In this document: piece after piece, positions 11,283-22,849 of the stretch
Numbering within the stretch: position 1 is the first letter of the stretch
How the letters are laid out: the number at the start of each line of letters is the position of its first letter
Source of the DNA: Calonectria ilicicola
Lineage: Eukaryota > Ascomycota > Sordariomycetes > Hypocreales > Nectriaceae
Length of the DNA stretch: 64,000 nt
Direction: 5' to 3'
Assembly (NCBI GenBank): GCA_020809705.1
Contig: CP085833.1
Span: 62,001-126,000, forward strand
Translations under genes and position numbers: made by a program
The notes under the pieces: model-generated
The model's database searches: none
The model's input: only the letters and a program-made list of their open reading frames with translations
What the model was told of the DNA's origin: nothing

Positions 11283-12020
11283 TGTTTTAAAATAACTCAA
11301 CTGAGTATTCCGGTTCCTAGAAGAAGCTGGAGTGTGGTCTTGCTTAAATCAAGTTAGGTGGTGCTTGGGATACACAGGATGTCTCGCGGTCACGATCTAC
11401 GTTATTGTCGGTTTTATGCTCAGCAAAAGGTGTGGGGGCCGAGGGGTACGCCTGGCTGACCTCGGCTGTGTCAAACATGCATTAAATGCCACACCCTTCC
11501 ACTTAGATGCAAATGTTTGATCTTGTGATTGACTTTGTAGTGATTTCAAGGCTTGTGATTGGGCTCAAAGCTCGGCAATCTAGATTACCATCGACATCTG
11601 GGGTACACCATTTCCCAATTTATGACTAACCCTAAAGGTTCTTAACCTATTTTAGGAGCGTCATATTGACACCACACCAGGTTCCCCGACAAACCTTTCT
11701 CAACTTGTAATCTAGCGTCAAACTCTAGCAATAATACTGTGTATTAGCAATTCGACCCGATTACACTCGGCCCTTGGCAATTATTTAACGATGGAGTAAG
11801 ACCTGAACCAAAAATGGCGTCTACCCCATATATTCTACATGGCCAGTAAGGCATTGCCAACTGAAGCTCACAGGCTCGGCAATAAACCACCTGGTGCGCC
11901 ACAAAGCATCGCTCGAACAGCTTATATAGTTAATGCCAGTCCCACCCCATGTTTTCTAATGATAACTCCATGGCCCAAGATTCAGTTATAATCTTTTCTG
12001 ATACCCTTTTTTTCAATAAA
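11283..12020. promoter_or_regulatory. Bidirectional promoter, P450 / secreted propeller gene
   Basis: 738 nt with the densest set of elements: CCGAGG 11439-11444, CCTCGG 11460-11465, and CTCGGC at 11571-11576, 11766-11771 and 11875-11880. Two of the last three continue as CTCGGCAAT. Confidence 0.6.
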
Positions 12021-13136
12021 ATGAAGTTTCTGGTCATCCCCACTATTCTAGCCTACTCTTTGGTTCTCACTGTGGCCAGCCCAACCACCAGTCAGCGTGG
12101 TTCACATGAGAAACGTGATCAGACTGATGGCATCAGCGAGTACGCTGATGTTTTGCTTATAGACACACCTTGTGAGACCGAGTTCGAACCTGGCAAACTC
12201 GACATCGCTTGGGTCGAGCTTATTGGGTCTAATACCATACTAAGGGTTAATATGACGGATGGAGAGCAAACCAGATTCAGACTTCAAAATCCGGTGGGAG
12301 TTCCCAGTGGGATGGAATTTCTACCAGATGGCTACCTTTGGTTTTCGGAAGTAGTCGGCAACAACATGGTGCGATTAGATCCACAGGACGGCAGCATGAC
12401 TGAGTACCCGTTTCCCTGGGCTAACATCGCCGCCGTGGATAACTTGCCAATCGGCGTCCGCGTTACCATCGATGTTGCAGGCGGCCGCGACCGCGGAGCT
12501 TGGTTCACTGCCGCTGGACTGAATGCAATCGGTCGCATCGACATTGATACCTTCGAATTTGAAGTCTTCCCTCTCCCAAATCCTCTCTCCGTTCCATTGA
12601 TAATTCAAGCCGGCCCAGGCTCCACCATGGTATTTTCAGAGTTCCTAGGGAATAAAGTTGGCACCATTGATGTTTATACCAAAGAGATCAAGGAGTATGA
12701 AATCCCAACACCACTCTCGCTGGTACAAGGTGTCACTACTGACCCAGACGGCCTAATCTGGTGGACTGGCACCGGTGCTGGAAATTTTGGCACTGTTAAC
12801 GTGGATTCGGGTGAAGTAATTGAGATGTTTATATCCGACATACGCCTCGCAGGTAATTCTACCGTCGTGGGTGATGCTCTCAGCGTTGGCTCATCCGCTG
12901 CTTTGGCGCTACCGGGTCCGGTTCGTGTGGGTAACGATGGCAAAATTTACTTTGTCGAGGGTAATTTGGTCTTCTTGGGGAATCGTGTTGCCCAGTACGA
13001 CCCAAAGACACAGAAATTAGTTGAATTTAAGACACCGACAAGCCTCAGTGCTCCATGTGACCTAAACAACCAGCACGCAAACTCGATATATTTTGCCGAA
13101 TTTTCGGGTGGAAGGCTTGGTCGGCTTAACTACTGA
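12021..13136 (+). CDS. Secreted seven-repeat beta-propeller, Vgb/SMP-30-like (lactonase or lyase candidate)
   Basis: Single exon, 371 aa from the ATG at 12021. The upstream in-frame ATG at 11949 would place the signal peptide internally, so it is not used. Residues 1-19 form a signal peptide (MKFLVIPTILAYSLVLTVA). Lys-Arg at 31-32 is a likely Kex2 site. The rest holds about seven repeats of the form W/Y-F-x-E ... N-x-[IV]-G-x-[IV]-D ... E-[YF]-P, for example LWFSEVVGNNMVRLDP, AWFTAAGLNAIGRIDI and IYFAEFSGGRLGRLN. This is the layout of streptogramin-lyase (Vgb) propellers and related lactonases. Several N-x-S/T sites are present. Secretion points to an extracellular or vacuolar lactone or ester substrate. 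The catalytic chemistry is not proven by motifs alone. Confidence 0.85.
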   Translation: MKFLVIPTILAYSLVLTVASPTTSQRGSHEKRDQTDGISEYADVLLIDTPCETEFEPGKLDIAWVELIGSNTILRVNMTDGEQTRFRLQNPVGVPSGMEFLPDGYLWFSEVVGNNMVRLDPQDGSMTEYPFPWANIAAVDNLPIGVRVTIDVAGGRDRGAWFTAAGLNAIGRIDIDTFEFEVFPLPNPLSVPLIIQAGPGSTMVFSEFLGNKVGTIDVYTKEIKEYEIPTPLSLVQGVTTDPDGLIWWTGTGAGNFGTVNVDSGEVIEMFISDIRLAGNSTVVGDALSVGSSAALALPGPVRVGNDGKIYFVEGNLVFLGNRVAQYDPKTQKLVEFKTPTSLSAPCDLNNQHANSIYFAEFSGGRLGRLNY

Positions 13137-13335
13137 ACCCAGGGTAGATATTATTATGACATTATTATAAAGAGCCGTTGCATCATACTTGATACAGTAA
13201 TTTTGTTCAAGTAGACTCCAATCGCAAAACAAATTCCGTTCACGATTAGTACAGAGAAAATCTCGACTTTTCTTGAATTATCATTTAATGAAACTACTTG
13301 ATAAAATAGCTTAAGAAATTTCTTGTCTGAAAATA
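13137..13335. other. Convergent 3' intergenic region
   Basis: 199 nt, AT-rich, between the propeller gene and regulator 1. No element or ORF seen. Confidence 0.5.
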
Positions 13336-15687
13336 TCAAACTACCCCTCTCGTAGGCTCGTCTAAATTATAATAATCAAAGTGGACCAAGGCTTGCAGCA
13401 GGTTAGTCTCGGGGTCCAAAGCAGCCCACGCATCATTTTGCGGATCGGTAATACTGTAGTTATCACCCATGCCTGCTCTTTGAAATACATCCTGGGCGTT
13501 GGAATACATGGATAGTAATACTGAGTCATCTCTTTGTGCCCCATCGGGTTGTGTGCCGGTGGTAGGAATACTGTCGAGAGTAACAGGCGTTATCAATGAG
13601 TTTGGCGCCTCGGCTGCCATCTGATCACTGGCCCCGGGAACCATAATTTCGTTTTGAGTGCGTATAAGTCCTTGAATAAAATGAGATCCTCCCTGCGCCA
13701 CTTCTAGTCGTCTCGGGATTGAGGTAAGTGGTGCTAAGTTTAACATGGGGATATGAACATGTGTCCTTTTAATAACAGCCTCTAGAAACCATACGACTTG
13801 ATCTGCAGAAGCATACATGTCTCTAAGAGACTGAAGGGCTTGCCAGCACTGGTAAAACCGACCAATAGAGGTGTAGCGAGCGTCTTCCCGGGCGGAGCTA
13901 ATGTCATGCAGAAGGATGAGGATAGCCGACAGAACTGCAGGGATAGCGGATGTGGACGCAAAGCGCAGTTGATTACCCCATTTTCCGTGGTGTAAATCAT
14001 ATACTACATCGGTGATACCCGCAGCAGCGTCAGATATCTTGTCGGCGGATCGTTTGGTGCTTATGTGATCCTCTGAGTTATCGCTCGACTGTTGTGCTCG
14101 AGGTCGATGCAAGACTGCCGTCGAGGTGAGATAGACCATGTGCATTAAAGCTTGATGCAAATGCAAGATCGGATGGGTTTCAGTCTGTCCTCGCTCAGCT
14201 TGGGACCGACTCGCCTTGTATCGACAAGAGGATTGAAGGTTCTGCATCCATCCTCGCAACTTTAGATCACACTTTTCCATGTCCTGCATCTGTTGAGTTG
14301 ACTTCTTAGGCACAACCATCATACTAATCTTCTCCTCTGTTTTAAAGTCGCCATTCCCTAGAACTGAGTACTGGGTGAAGAGTATGTCGCCGATGTGGAA
14401 GCATAGCTGTGTTAGTTCCATGAAGCAAAGCATTAAGCCCTTTTGTGTTGCAGCGTCTCCTATCGGCGGGAATCCAAGAAAACAGAGTATAGATTGATCA
14501 AAAGGCTCTTCCTCAAAATCTTCAAGTGTCAATTCCGGGACATTGAAGCCGTCAGGACGAACCCTGGCCGGTCGTCGAATACCCAAAGCTAATAGACGGT
14601 CTCTCACAAAGCAAGCCCACCATATCCTCTTTCTCAGACGTTTAGCTTTGAGGCCGATATTTAATTGATTAGGGTTACGATGCATCCCAAGAATCTGTGC
14701 TAGTGACAGCGCGATTCCCGTCCAGTGCCAGGTGTCTTTTTCATCCTCAGTCCTCTCGTACCAATATGTCATCAGCAGCAACGCTTGTAGACGCGTCATA
14801 CGATCAGGCTCAGCGTCAAGGTCGTAGAGAAGTCGGACTTTCTCGAAAAACTCCTTTCGCATCGACTTACGGCTTCCGTATCCCCTGGAAGAGCAGTAAC
14901 TGAAGTCGATATAGGCCACGCCAGCAAACATAACGGCCTGAAATAGGAGTATGCTAACTCCAGGGCTCGTATGGGAGCCGGCGATTGGCAACAGGAATGC
15001 CGATAGATCAAGTATGGGCATGAATGGATGTACATATTGGATATACTGCCGGAGCAGCTCGCATTGAAGCTCATCGTCTGGTATTATCAGGGCACCTTTC
15101 GCACTTAAGTACTCAATGTCTACGGGTTTTAAGTGTGTTGGCAAAGATCGAATGTAGGCAGGCAGTTCCTTTGTTTGATAACTTGCAGGCTCGGGAGACA
15201 GACCTGCAGGTGACGCGCAAGAAGCATCCACTCCTGAACTAGTGGGGGAAATGATGGCATCGTCGATTCGGGTAGAGCCATCTTGAGGAACACCTTGTAA
15301 ACCTACAAGTCACCAATCAGCCACAGCAAAAATATATTGAAATTCATCAAAGAAACGAAAGAGTGTACCTTCAAAGGTCAGAGAAACGGGGAACTCGTCC
15401 TCAGCAGAATGATCACGCTGGGACTGATCGGATCTTTCATCTGTGGCTCGACGCACTCTGCCTCGACATGATTCACTGAGAATACATTGTACGTTATCCA
15501 GGCGGCAATTGGTACAGGGCACACCTCGTCTCGTCACGTCGCAACGAACCTTGCGGCCACGGCACGAGAGGCAGGCACGGGATGCGCGACGTTTTACAGC
15601 AGACTCGGACTGTACCTCTTCCCTCTTTCGTTTATCAATCCCTCGGGGATTCTGTTGGGATGCAGGCTCTTCGGTTGGCGGGGGCAT
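13336..15687 (-). CDS. Zn2Cys6 transcription factor 1
   Basis: Exons on the complement 15687-15369 and 15302-13336, giving 761 aa. A basic segment (KRKREE...AVKRRASRA) leads into the cluster CLSCRGRKVRC...C-x2-C-x6-C, spacing CX2CX6CX8CX2CX6C, at about residues 39-68. The C-terminal two thirds is a fungal-specific TF domain, with RIWWACFVRDRLLALG and the preceding HWTGIALSLAQILGMHR helices. The zinc cluster resembles that of regulator 2 (R-x-A-x-x-A-C-x-x-C-R-x-R-K-V-R-C-D) more than that of regulator 3, so 1 and 2 may be paralogues. Both resemble the cutinase/fatty-acid catabolism regulator group (family recollection, not tested). It shares a long upstream region with the mitochondrial carrier gene, which contains three CCTCGG elements. 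Confidence 0.92.
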
Positions 15688-17331
15688 CTTATAGAAAGAA
15701 ATTGATATGTGGGCGTGGTTTCGATCAAATTTCGCCTTTTTTCCCGTATATCATGGGTAGAACGCAAAAAAAATGTAGTCGGCCTTGCAGGAAACAATAT
15801 AGCCAGGAGGATTATTTGCCGCAGTGGCGTTGGCATGCATGAGCAGCAAAACGATAAAATCTCATGAATGGAGGCTAAATCGTTCCCAGTGGAGAAGCCC
15901 TTTCCTGCTGGACCCCCGCTTTTGATCCTTCTTACGAATAATTCGGCAACTCATTCTCTCCCCACCCCGTTCCAGCCGGCCTGAAATTCCATCAAGGACA
16001 GGGATATAGGGTGTCTTGTATTCTCTTTTTTAATAAAAAAACAGTATATATTTTCTCTTGTCTTAACAAAGCTTGCTTTTTTATCTACATGCATCCAAGA
16101 GGGCATGCTAAGAAATGCGCTCAGTCAAATATCACCCTCTTCATATACAGTAACACACTGATTCGATTCAGCGCAAGGTTTCTGCGGTATTTGGTAATTC
16201 AACCATATTTATAACTGTGTAGATGATGCTTTGATGACAATGACTTCGTCCTGTCCTGCTCTAGTCGCTAGTGTCTTGACACATTCCTTCCCTAGATAAT
16301 GTAGTGTTGCACATGTTGCACAAAACATGAGTCACATTCTCCTACCTTGGGATACGCTAGGTCGCATGAACAAGTTTAACCACCCTTTACGGCGCGGCTA
16401 AGTAAGAATCATTATTATCAGCTCCACATAGGCTCAGAGACGGCCCCTCGGCAAATTCACTTCACCTCGGCTATAATTGAATAGTACCGAAACTCCAACG
16501 CCACTAGACAACCACTGAAGATCCACCAATGAGTGATTATGTAAGGTCTGTCGTTGGATGTATTATCCCAATGCCAAAAATGAGCTCCTTTGTGCCACAG
16601 AATGTATCGGTCTATTGAAGTGTCGGGAAAGCCATGCGTGGTACAATTTAAGTCCAATAGAGATATTAAGCGTCAAAATTCCATGATATTATCCAATTAA
16701 TGATTGTGATCATCTATGGATAAATTTGGTTCCTACCCTCGGAAGGAATTGTTGCCTGCTTTCGAGCGTGTTACTAGACCAGGATGCCCAGAACCAGGAC
16801 GCTGCATCATTCGCCGACAAGTCTATGCCTACTTGCGCCTTCAGTACAAGGCGAAATATCCCCATGTGAGTCTCAATGGGTGTCAAAGCACTCAAAGCAC
16901 TCACATGGATTCTTAGAGCGTAATCAGAGAGTTTATTTAGTTTTGAAATGGGATTTGGTCTACAGCACCGTCTTGTTTTGGGATGCATTTTAATCTCAAG
17001 GTTGTATGGCTTAGTGTCTGACGTCAACGTAATCAGATACATATCAAGCTCGATTGGCTCTGAAGGCCATATGCTGTGCTTCTGTGAATTACTGGCACTA
17101 TGTATGCCGAGGTGCATGACTGCTTAGGCCTGCCGTTGTTGGAGAAACTAGACTAAAGATAGCAATCATTCTCTAGTAAGACATCTCAGAAATTTCTCAA
17201 TCATTCATCCACTATAAATCCTATTCCTTATGTTTTAACAGCCCAAGAGCTGACATCTCCACCCTCGACGATACTAGTCTTCAGTATTAGCGCGACTAAC
17301 CAGAGTTGAGGACCAACCTCAATTCCAGACA
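15688..17331. promoter_or_regulatory. Long divergent promoter, regulator 1 / mitochondrial carrier
   Basis: 1,644 nt. CCTCGG at 16446-16451 and 16465-16470, and CCGAGG at 17107-17112. ORFs inside (for example 16710-17117 on the complement) show no recognisable domain. Its length suggests complex control or a lost gene, but no remnant was identified. Confidence 0.5.
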
Positions 17332-18331
17332 ATGCTGCGCACACCGGAGGAGAACTTGTTGTCCGTATCGGGATCTTACAGTCAGCAACTCGCAACTGCC
17401 TTAAAGCCTTTTGTAATCGGTGGCGCATCGGGGCTAGTGGCTACAACGTGCATTCATCCCATCGATGTGATCAAAGTCCGGCTACAGCTCGCTGGGCAAG
17501 GTGGTGGTGCAAGCTACCGGCCCAGTTCGTTTGCAGTTGCCAAGGGCATTGTTTCCCAAGGTACAATTCTCGATTTATTCCAGGGCATTTCCGCAGGTTA
17601 TCTCCGCCAGGTTGTCTACGGCACCACGCGTTTAGGTTTGTTCTACACATTCGAAGACGCAATGAAGAGGAGAGCGCATGGGCAAAGCCGAGAGATCACC
17701 TTCATGGAGAGAGGGGTAGCAGGACTTCTTGCTGGTGGCTTAGGCTCGATGATTGGAAATCCCACAGAGGTCGCATTGATTCGAATGCAAAGTGACGGAG
17801 CGAAGCCGCCTGGCGAGCGCGCAAATTATCGGTCGGTTTTTGATGCCTTGAGGCGGATCACTCGAGCCGAGGGGGTTCGAGGTCTCTGGAGTGGCACATC
17901 TCCTACAGTCATAAGGGCGTGCTCGACAAACTTTGGCCAACTGACCTTCTTCTCCGAGTCAAAGCACCAGCTATCGTTGCACACAAATATGTCTCCCTAC
18001 TCACAGTCCCTCGTGGCTTCTGCTATTGCAGGCATCTTCGCAGCTGTCTTGAGCTTACCATTTGACTTTGTGAAGACTCGAATGCAGTGGCAAAGTAGGC
18101 AGCCCGATGGGAGAATGCAGTATACGAGCTTTTTCGACTGCGTTGTCAAGGTGGCTAGAACAGAGGGTTTAACTGCATTCAGTCGGGGATTTGTGCCGTA
18201 TTTCTTCAGAATCGCTCCTCATGCGTGAGTTTCCAGTATAAGCTCATTGGTTTTCTATAAAACACTGATAAATCTCCTCCAGGATGATCATGCTTACAGT
18301 GTCGGATTTCATTACGAGGTCTTGGACTTGA
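17332..18331 (+). CDS. Mitochondrial carrier, oxoglutarate/dicarboxylate type
   Basis: Exons 17332-18224 and 18283-18331, giving 313 aa. The short second exon adds the normal end AMIMLTVSDFITRSWT. Three carrier repeats carry PIDVIKVRLQ, PTEVALIRMQ and PFDFVKTRMQ. The middle signature P-[TA]-E-V-A-L-I-R-M is characteristic of the oxoglutarate/malate and dicarboxylate subgroup, so exchange of a dicarboxylate across the inner mitochondrial membrane is the best guess. It heads a run of four genes (carrier, ACAD, CoA-transferase, lyase-hydratase), all on the plus strand and all with mitochondrial features. The context suggests import of a dicarboxylate such as 3-methylglutarate or HMG (inference). 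Confidence 0.93.
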
Positions 18332-19383
18332 TTGCGGTCGCACAACGTTCACCCAATCATTTTACATCCCAGATGGAATTCCAGATCAATGAGAATACAA
18401 TACCATGAGAAAGCAAACGTAATTTATCAAATGGTCAGATACCTTAAGTAGAGCTGGTTTTCATGGACTGGTAGAATGTGAGAGTTCCGAGGACCCGAAA
18501 AGCAAGAGGTGAGGTAAATATATTGTGATCTTATTGATCTGAGGATAATAATAACACTTAATATAAATCAATCGATATTAAACATACAACCTCCACCAAA
18601 TCAACCATTGACTACATGCAAGCCTTCTTAGTTTCATATGAAGACGTTGATGCCGGGGCTCTCTTGCGACGTGAGTTTGTAATTAGGACAGGTAAAAATT
18701 CAACCCTAAGATTGAATCCGCTCCGCCTCCATTAGTCCTAATATCGACCAAACTTCAAAGTGCAGTGATATTCGTTGACTCCCCTACTCCTGACCCGCGA
18801 TCGGGCTTGCTTCATGAATATCCATCCAATGCGGGTAGGCGCAAGTGAAGGTTAACAGCCAATCAGTAGCAGGAACTTCAATGCAAATGTTGCAATCTCA
18901 TGACACCGCATAAATATTGAACATTAAATTGTCATAATTGATGTGGGATTTCTTGATTGATTTACTCCAACCAGCGAATAACAGTCAGGCCTTTTCTTGA
19001 CAGAAGTTATGGTTGCTAAACTGCCACGAACACATGACGTCACTAAAGCTGACGACCGCGGAGTTCGCTTACGCGTTGCATGACTTAAGAATTAGTGATT
19101 CGCTCGCATATAGGGCGTTGGTTCCCGAGGGAACTTCGAGCGTCAGCCGCGGCTTTACTGAAAAGAAAAAGGTGCCAATTTTTCTGGCTTGATCCAGACA
19201 TGTCGTGGCAATGGGTACAAGACACGATACAGACATCATCAGAAAAAATAGTTATCAAGCTTGAGCTAAACCGCGTTTTTGAATGTTAGACCTCAAGATT
19301 ATCAAAGTGAAGTATTTTCAACAGTGCAGACGTCTCGCTTTTGTACTGCTATTTCATCCACGAGCTCTGTGTCGATTACGAAA
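18332..19383. promoter_or_regulatory. Intergenic region and ACAD 2 promoter
   Basis: 1,052 nt. One CCGAGG at 18487-18492, far from the ACAD start. The middle is AT-rich and no credible ORF was seen. An in-frame ATG at 19279 could move the ACAD start upstream. Confidence 0.45.
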
Positions 19384-20706
19384 ATGCGGAACCGGATGTT
19401 CGCCTTTCCTGCAGCACTACGGCCATCATCTCTATCATTAATGAATCGCATGGGAAGCACCATTCCAAGAGCCTGGAGTTGTCTCAATCGTCAATATCCA
19501 AGAAATATCCATGCCCGTGCGAGTGACTATCTCCCCAACAACCTTCCAGAATGGACTGAGTCTCAGATATCGGTCCGTGAGGCAATTTCAAAAATATGCG
19601 CTAAATATTCCGACGACTACTGGCTGGAGAAGGACACAGAGCACAAGTTTCCCTGGGAGCTATACAACGATCTAGCCGCCAACGGCTGGTTGGGCATCTG
19701 TCTTCCTGAAGAATACGGCGGTGCTGGCTTAGGCATCTCAGAAGCCGCTATTATGCTACAGACCATTTCCGAATCTGGTGCCGGCATGAATGGGGCATCA
19801 GCTGTTCACATGAACATCTTCGGCTTAGAGCCCGTCGTGAAGTTCGGCACGAAAGAACAAAAAAAGCGTTGGTTGTCACCTCTTATTCAGGGAAAGGAGC
19901 GGGCTTGCTTTGGTGTCACGGAACCCAACACTGGGTTGGACACTCTTCGCTTACAGTCGTCCGCTCGGAAGGACGGTGAATTCTACAAACTTAAAGGATC
20001 CAAAGTTTTTATATCGACAGCCCAAGTGGCAGAGAAGATCCTCATCCTCGTTAGAACTACGCCTCTTGACCAGGTCAAGAAGCCTAGCCATGGTCTCTCG
20101 CTTTTTTACACGGATCTGGACCGCTCTGCTGTAAAAATCACCGAGATTCCCAAAATGGGCCGTTCAGCCGTCGATACCAACGCCCTTTTCTTTGAAGACT
20201 GGAAGGTTCCTGTCGGTGATTTGATTGGGAAGGAGGGAGAGGGTTTCAAGATGATCATGCATGGAATGAACGCCGAGCGAGTACTAGTTGGTGCTGAGGC
20301 TTTGGGAATAGGCTATGCGGCGTTGCGTCGTGCCAGCAACTATGTCAATGAGCGAGTTGTATTCGGAAGTCCGGTCGGAAAGTACCAGGGAATCCAGCAT
20401 CCCCTAGCCGAATGCTGGATGAACCTCGAGAGTGCACGGTTGATGATCTACCTTGCTGGACGCTTGTATGATCAAGGATATGAGGACGGAGAATATGCAA
20501 ATGCAGGAAAGTACCTAGCCTCGGAAAGCGCATTTAAAGCAGCCGAGAGAGCCATCTTATCTCACGGCGGCATGGGCTACGCAAAGGAATACCACGTCGA
20601 GCGCTATCTACGTGAGGCTACATTGTCTCGGATCGCACCAGTCAGTGGAGAGATGATTAAGAACTATATTGGGCAGAATGTTTTAGGGCTTCCTAAGAGC
20701 TATTGA
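19384..20706 (+). CDS. Acyl-CoA dehydrogenase 2, mitochondrial
   Basis: Intronless, 440 aa from the ATG at 19384. An in-frame ATG at 19279 adds 35 residues that include acidic ones, so the later start is preferred. Residues 1-45 are rich in Arg and Ser with no acid residue (MRNRMFAFPAALRPSSLSL), a good mitochondrial presequence. The core shows LPEEYGGAGLG, FGVTEPNTGLDT, VFGSPVGKYQGIQHPLA and SHGGMGYAKEYHVERYLRE. The C-terminal site of medium-chain enzymes is replaced by APVSGEM. A Glu in NAERVLVG sits at the isovaleryl-type catalytic position, fitting a branched acyl-CoA. It lies between a dicarboxylate carrier and a CoA-transferase, so a dicarboxylyl-CoA such as 3-methylglutaryl-CoA is a reasonable candidate (inference). 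Confidence 0.93.
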   Translation: MRNRMFAFPAALRPSSLSLMNRMGSTIPRAWSCLNRQYPRNIHARASDYLPNNLPEWTESQISVREAISKICAKYSDDYWLEKDTEHKFPWELYNDLAANGWLGICLPEEYGGAGLGISEAAIMLQTISESGAGMNGASAVHMNIFGLEPVVKFGTKEQKKRWLSPLIQGKERACFGVTEPNTGLDTLRLQSSARKDGEFYKLKGSKVFISTAQVAEKILILVRTTPLDQVKKPSHGLSLFYTDLDRSAVKITEIPKMGRSAVDTNALFFEDWKVPVGDLIGKEGEGFKMIMHGMNAERVLVGAEALGIGYAALRRASNYVNERVVFGSPVGKYQGIQHPLAECWMNLESARLMIYLAGRLYDQGYEDGEYANAGKYLASESAFKAAERAILSHGGMGYAKEYHVERYLREATLSRIAPVSGEMIKNYIGQNVLGLPKSY

Positions 20707-21206
20707 AATGCATTCTGGCCTGTAAAATTTGACGTTTATTTTTCCGTTGTCACTATCGGTTTTTTGGTTTTATTTTTTGTTTCTGCTTTGGTTTTTCTTC
20801 GGATGTTTTAGTATCCAATTTTTACCGGCTATCGTCAGAATGGCTTTACTTTCATGCCGGGCTCTCAACTCGTGGGCACAGAGTGTGAAATTTGCACGAA
20901 TACGGCATAGTGTACATGGAGCAGAGAAGTGATTACCGAACTAGCAGACGGCAGACCATAACCGAGGTCCTTGAGGGGATCTTATTGGACACTTTAGAAG
21001 TGCTGTGGGACATATCGTTACAGTGCATATTCGTACCCAGATGTACACTGCTTCTAGGCAGACATGAAGAGATAAATCCAAATACATACATTACACACCA
21101 ACTTCTTACACAAACCAGATATATGTAGCAAAGATGCTTATCAGCGCCTACAACTAGATCACAACATATCCATTACGAAAAAAAAGGTTACACAATTACA
21201 CAAAAG
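20707..21206. promoter_or_regulatory. CoA-transferase promoter
   Basis: 500 nt. CCGAGG at 20962-20967, 240 nt before the CoA-transferase ATG. A T-rich tract follows the ACAD 2 stop. No ORF of note. Confidence 0.5.
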
Positions 21207-22849
21207 ATGAGTCGACTTGCTATCCGATTTGGACTATATGCAAAGCAGGTTCCTCTAGGTAGGAACACACGATTGGACATCTTACCTAAGCCGATTGCAT
21301 GGCGATGCTATTCAACTGAACCGTTACCGAGAGATTCCCAAAGTCTAGGCGCCCTGGATAAACTAAAAATTATAGATCTCTCTCGAGTGTTGGCGGTAAT
21401 CTATGTTATTCGTGCCCCTTATAACAAGGTTATGCACTAATTTTTCTTCGGCATGCACCAGGCTCCATTTTGTAGTCAAATCCTCGCAGATTACGGTGCC
21501 GATGTGATCAAGGTTGAAACTGTTGATAAAGGAGTATGTAACAGTTTCATTCTAGCCCATACTTCACGTAATGAGTTCGAGCTAACGCAGACCGTCAACA
21601 TCGTCAGGATGACACAAGACATTGGATGATGCGAGGAGAGCTGGAGAAGTGGAAGAAATCGGCCGGTCCGATGTCAAACTATTTCTCTGCTGTCAACCGT
21701 AACAAGCGATCCATCACTCTAGATCTAAAACAGGACAAGGGCAGAGAAATATTGAAAAAGCTTGTAACGAAGGCGGATATTTTGTGAGTTCATCCACTTC
21801 GATTCATTGTGCTCGCTAGAAAAATGCACGGAAGTCAGCCGTTAATCAGCCAAACAATCACCGTTCCAGAATCGAGAATTTTAAACCAGGAACCATGGAG
21901 CGTCTTGGCCTAAGCTACGAGAGTCTCCGAGAGCAAAATCCGAAGCTAATCTATGCCAGTATTTCCGGTAAGTTGATTGAATTCATATGCATTCGCCTGA
22001 GCCTTGCAAAGCAACATTAACACCGCCCGAGGCTATGGCACAACTGGTCCCTACGCCAACCGAGGAGGATATGATCCAATAGCAGCGGCGGAGGCTGGCC
22101 TCCTCCACGTCACTGGGGAACGCAACGGGCCACCTGTACGCGCCGGCATTGGCATGGTAGATATGGCAACCGGTTTGTATCTTCATGGTGCAATTCTCGC
22201 CGCGTTGCACGCTCGCGAACGTAATGGCAGGGGTCAACGCGTAGACGCGTCCCTGTTTGAGACCCAAATTAGCATGCTGACGAACGTCGGGCTAGCTTGG
22301 TTGAATCTGGGGATTGAAGCCCAGCGGTGGGGTTGCCAACATCCCAGTATTGCGCCCTACGATGCCTTCGAGACCAAGGATGCGCATCTAGTTTGCGGTG
22401 CCACCAATGATTCCCAATTTGCAGCTCTTTGCAAGTTGCTAGAACTCGATGAGTTAGTCACGGACACGCGCTTCACCACAAACCCCAAACGCGTAGAGAA
22501 TCGAGATGTACTAGGTCCGATTTTCAACCGAGTTTTCCGCATGCGAACGACAGCGGAATGGGCTTCCATTTTCGAGCCCACCAGCCTGCCTTTTGGACCC
22601 ATCAACAATATGGAGCGAACTTTTGCTCATCCGCAGGCCATAGCACGCGATATGATCTCTCATATTCGACTGGACGCGGCGGAGTCTGGTCAACTTCGCC
22701 TTATTGGACCGGCAGTTAAGTTCAGTCAGACAGGTACAAGTTTGAGACGGCCGCCCCCAAGACTTGGGCAGCACACGGAAGAGTTGTTGCAAGAGCTGGG
22801 TATACAAAGCTCCGAGGTGGCAAAACTGAAAGAGCAGAAGGTCGTGTAA
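21207..22849 (+). CDS. Family III CoA-transferase, mitochondrial (glutarate/HMG type candidate)
   Basis: Exons 21207-21395, 21462-21533, 21608-21783, 21870-21967 and 22032-22849, giving 450 aa. The N-terminus is a presequence ending near WRCYSTEP. Family III (CaiB/BaiF/Frc) motifs follow: SRVLAAPFCSQILADYGADV, NRNKRSITLDLK, ILIENFKPGTMERLGL, SGYGTTGPYANRGGYD, and GQRVDASLFE with the catalytic Asp. The C-terminal half has RWGCQHPSIAPYDAF, LPFGPINNMERTFAHPQ and RPPPRLGQHTEE, which from memory match the succinate-hydroxymethylglutarate/glutarate CoA-transferase branch. The family moves CoA from succinyl-CoA to a dicarboxylate without using ATP. Next to an HMG-CoA lyase fusion, the acceptor could be HMG or 3-methylglutarate (inference). 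The second donor/acceptor pair has an alternative, but only the chosen one gives the expected GDDTR join. Confidence 0.9.

Noticed and set aside
16710..17117. 135-codon ORF on the complement between regulator 1 and the carrier
   Set aside because: No recognisable motif, and no intron or codon logic; it lies in a promoter region with CCGAGG sites.
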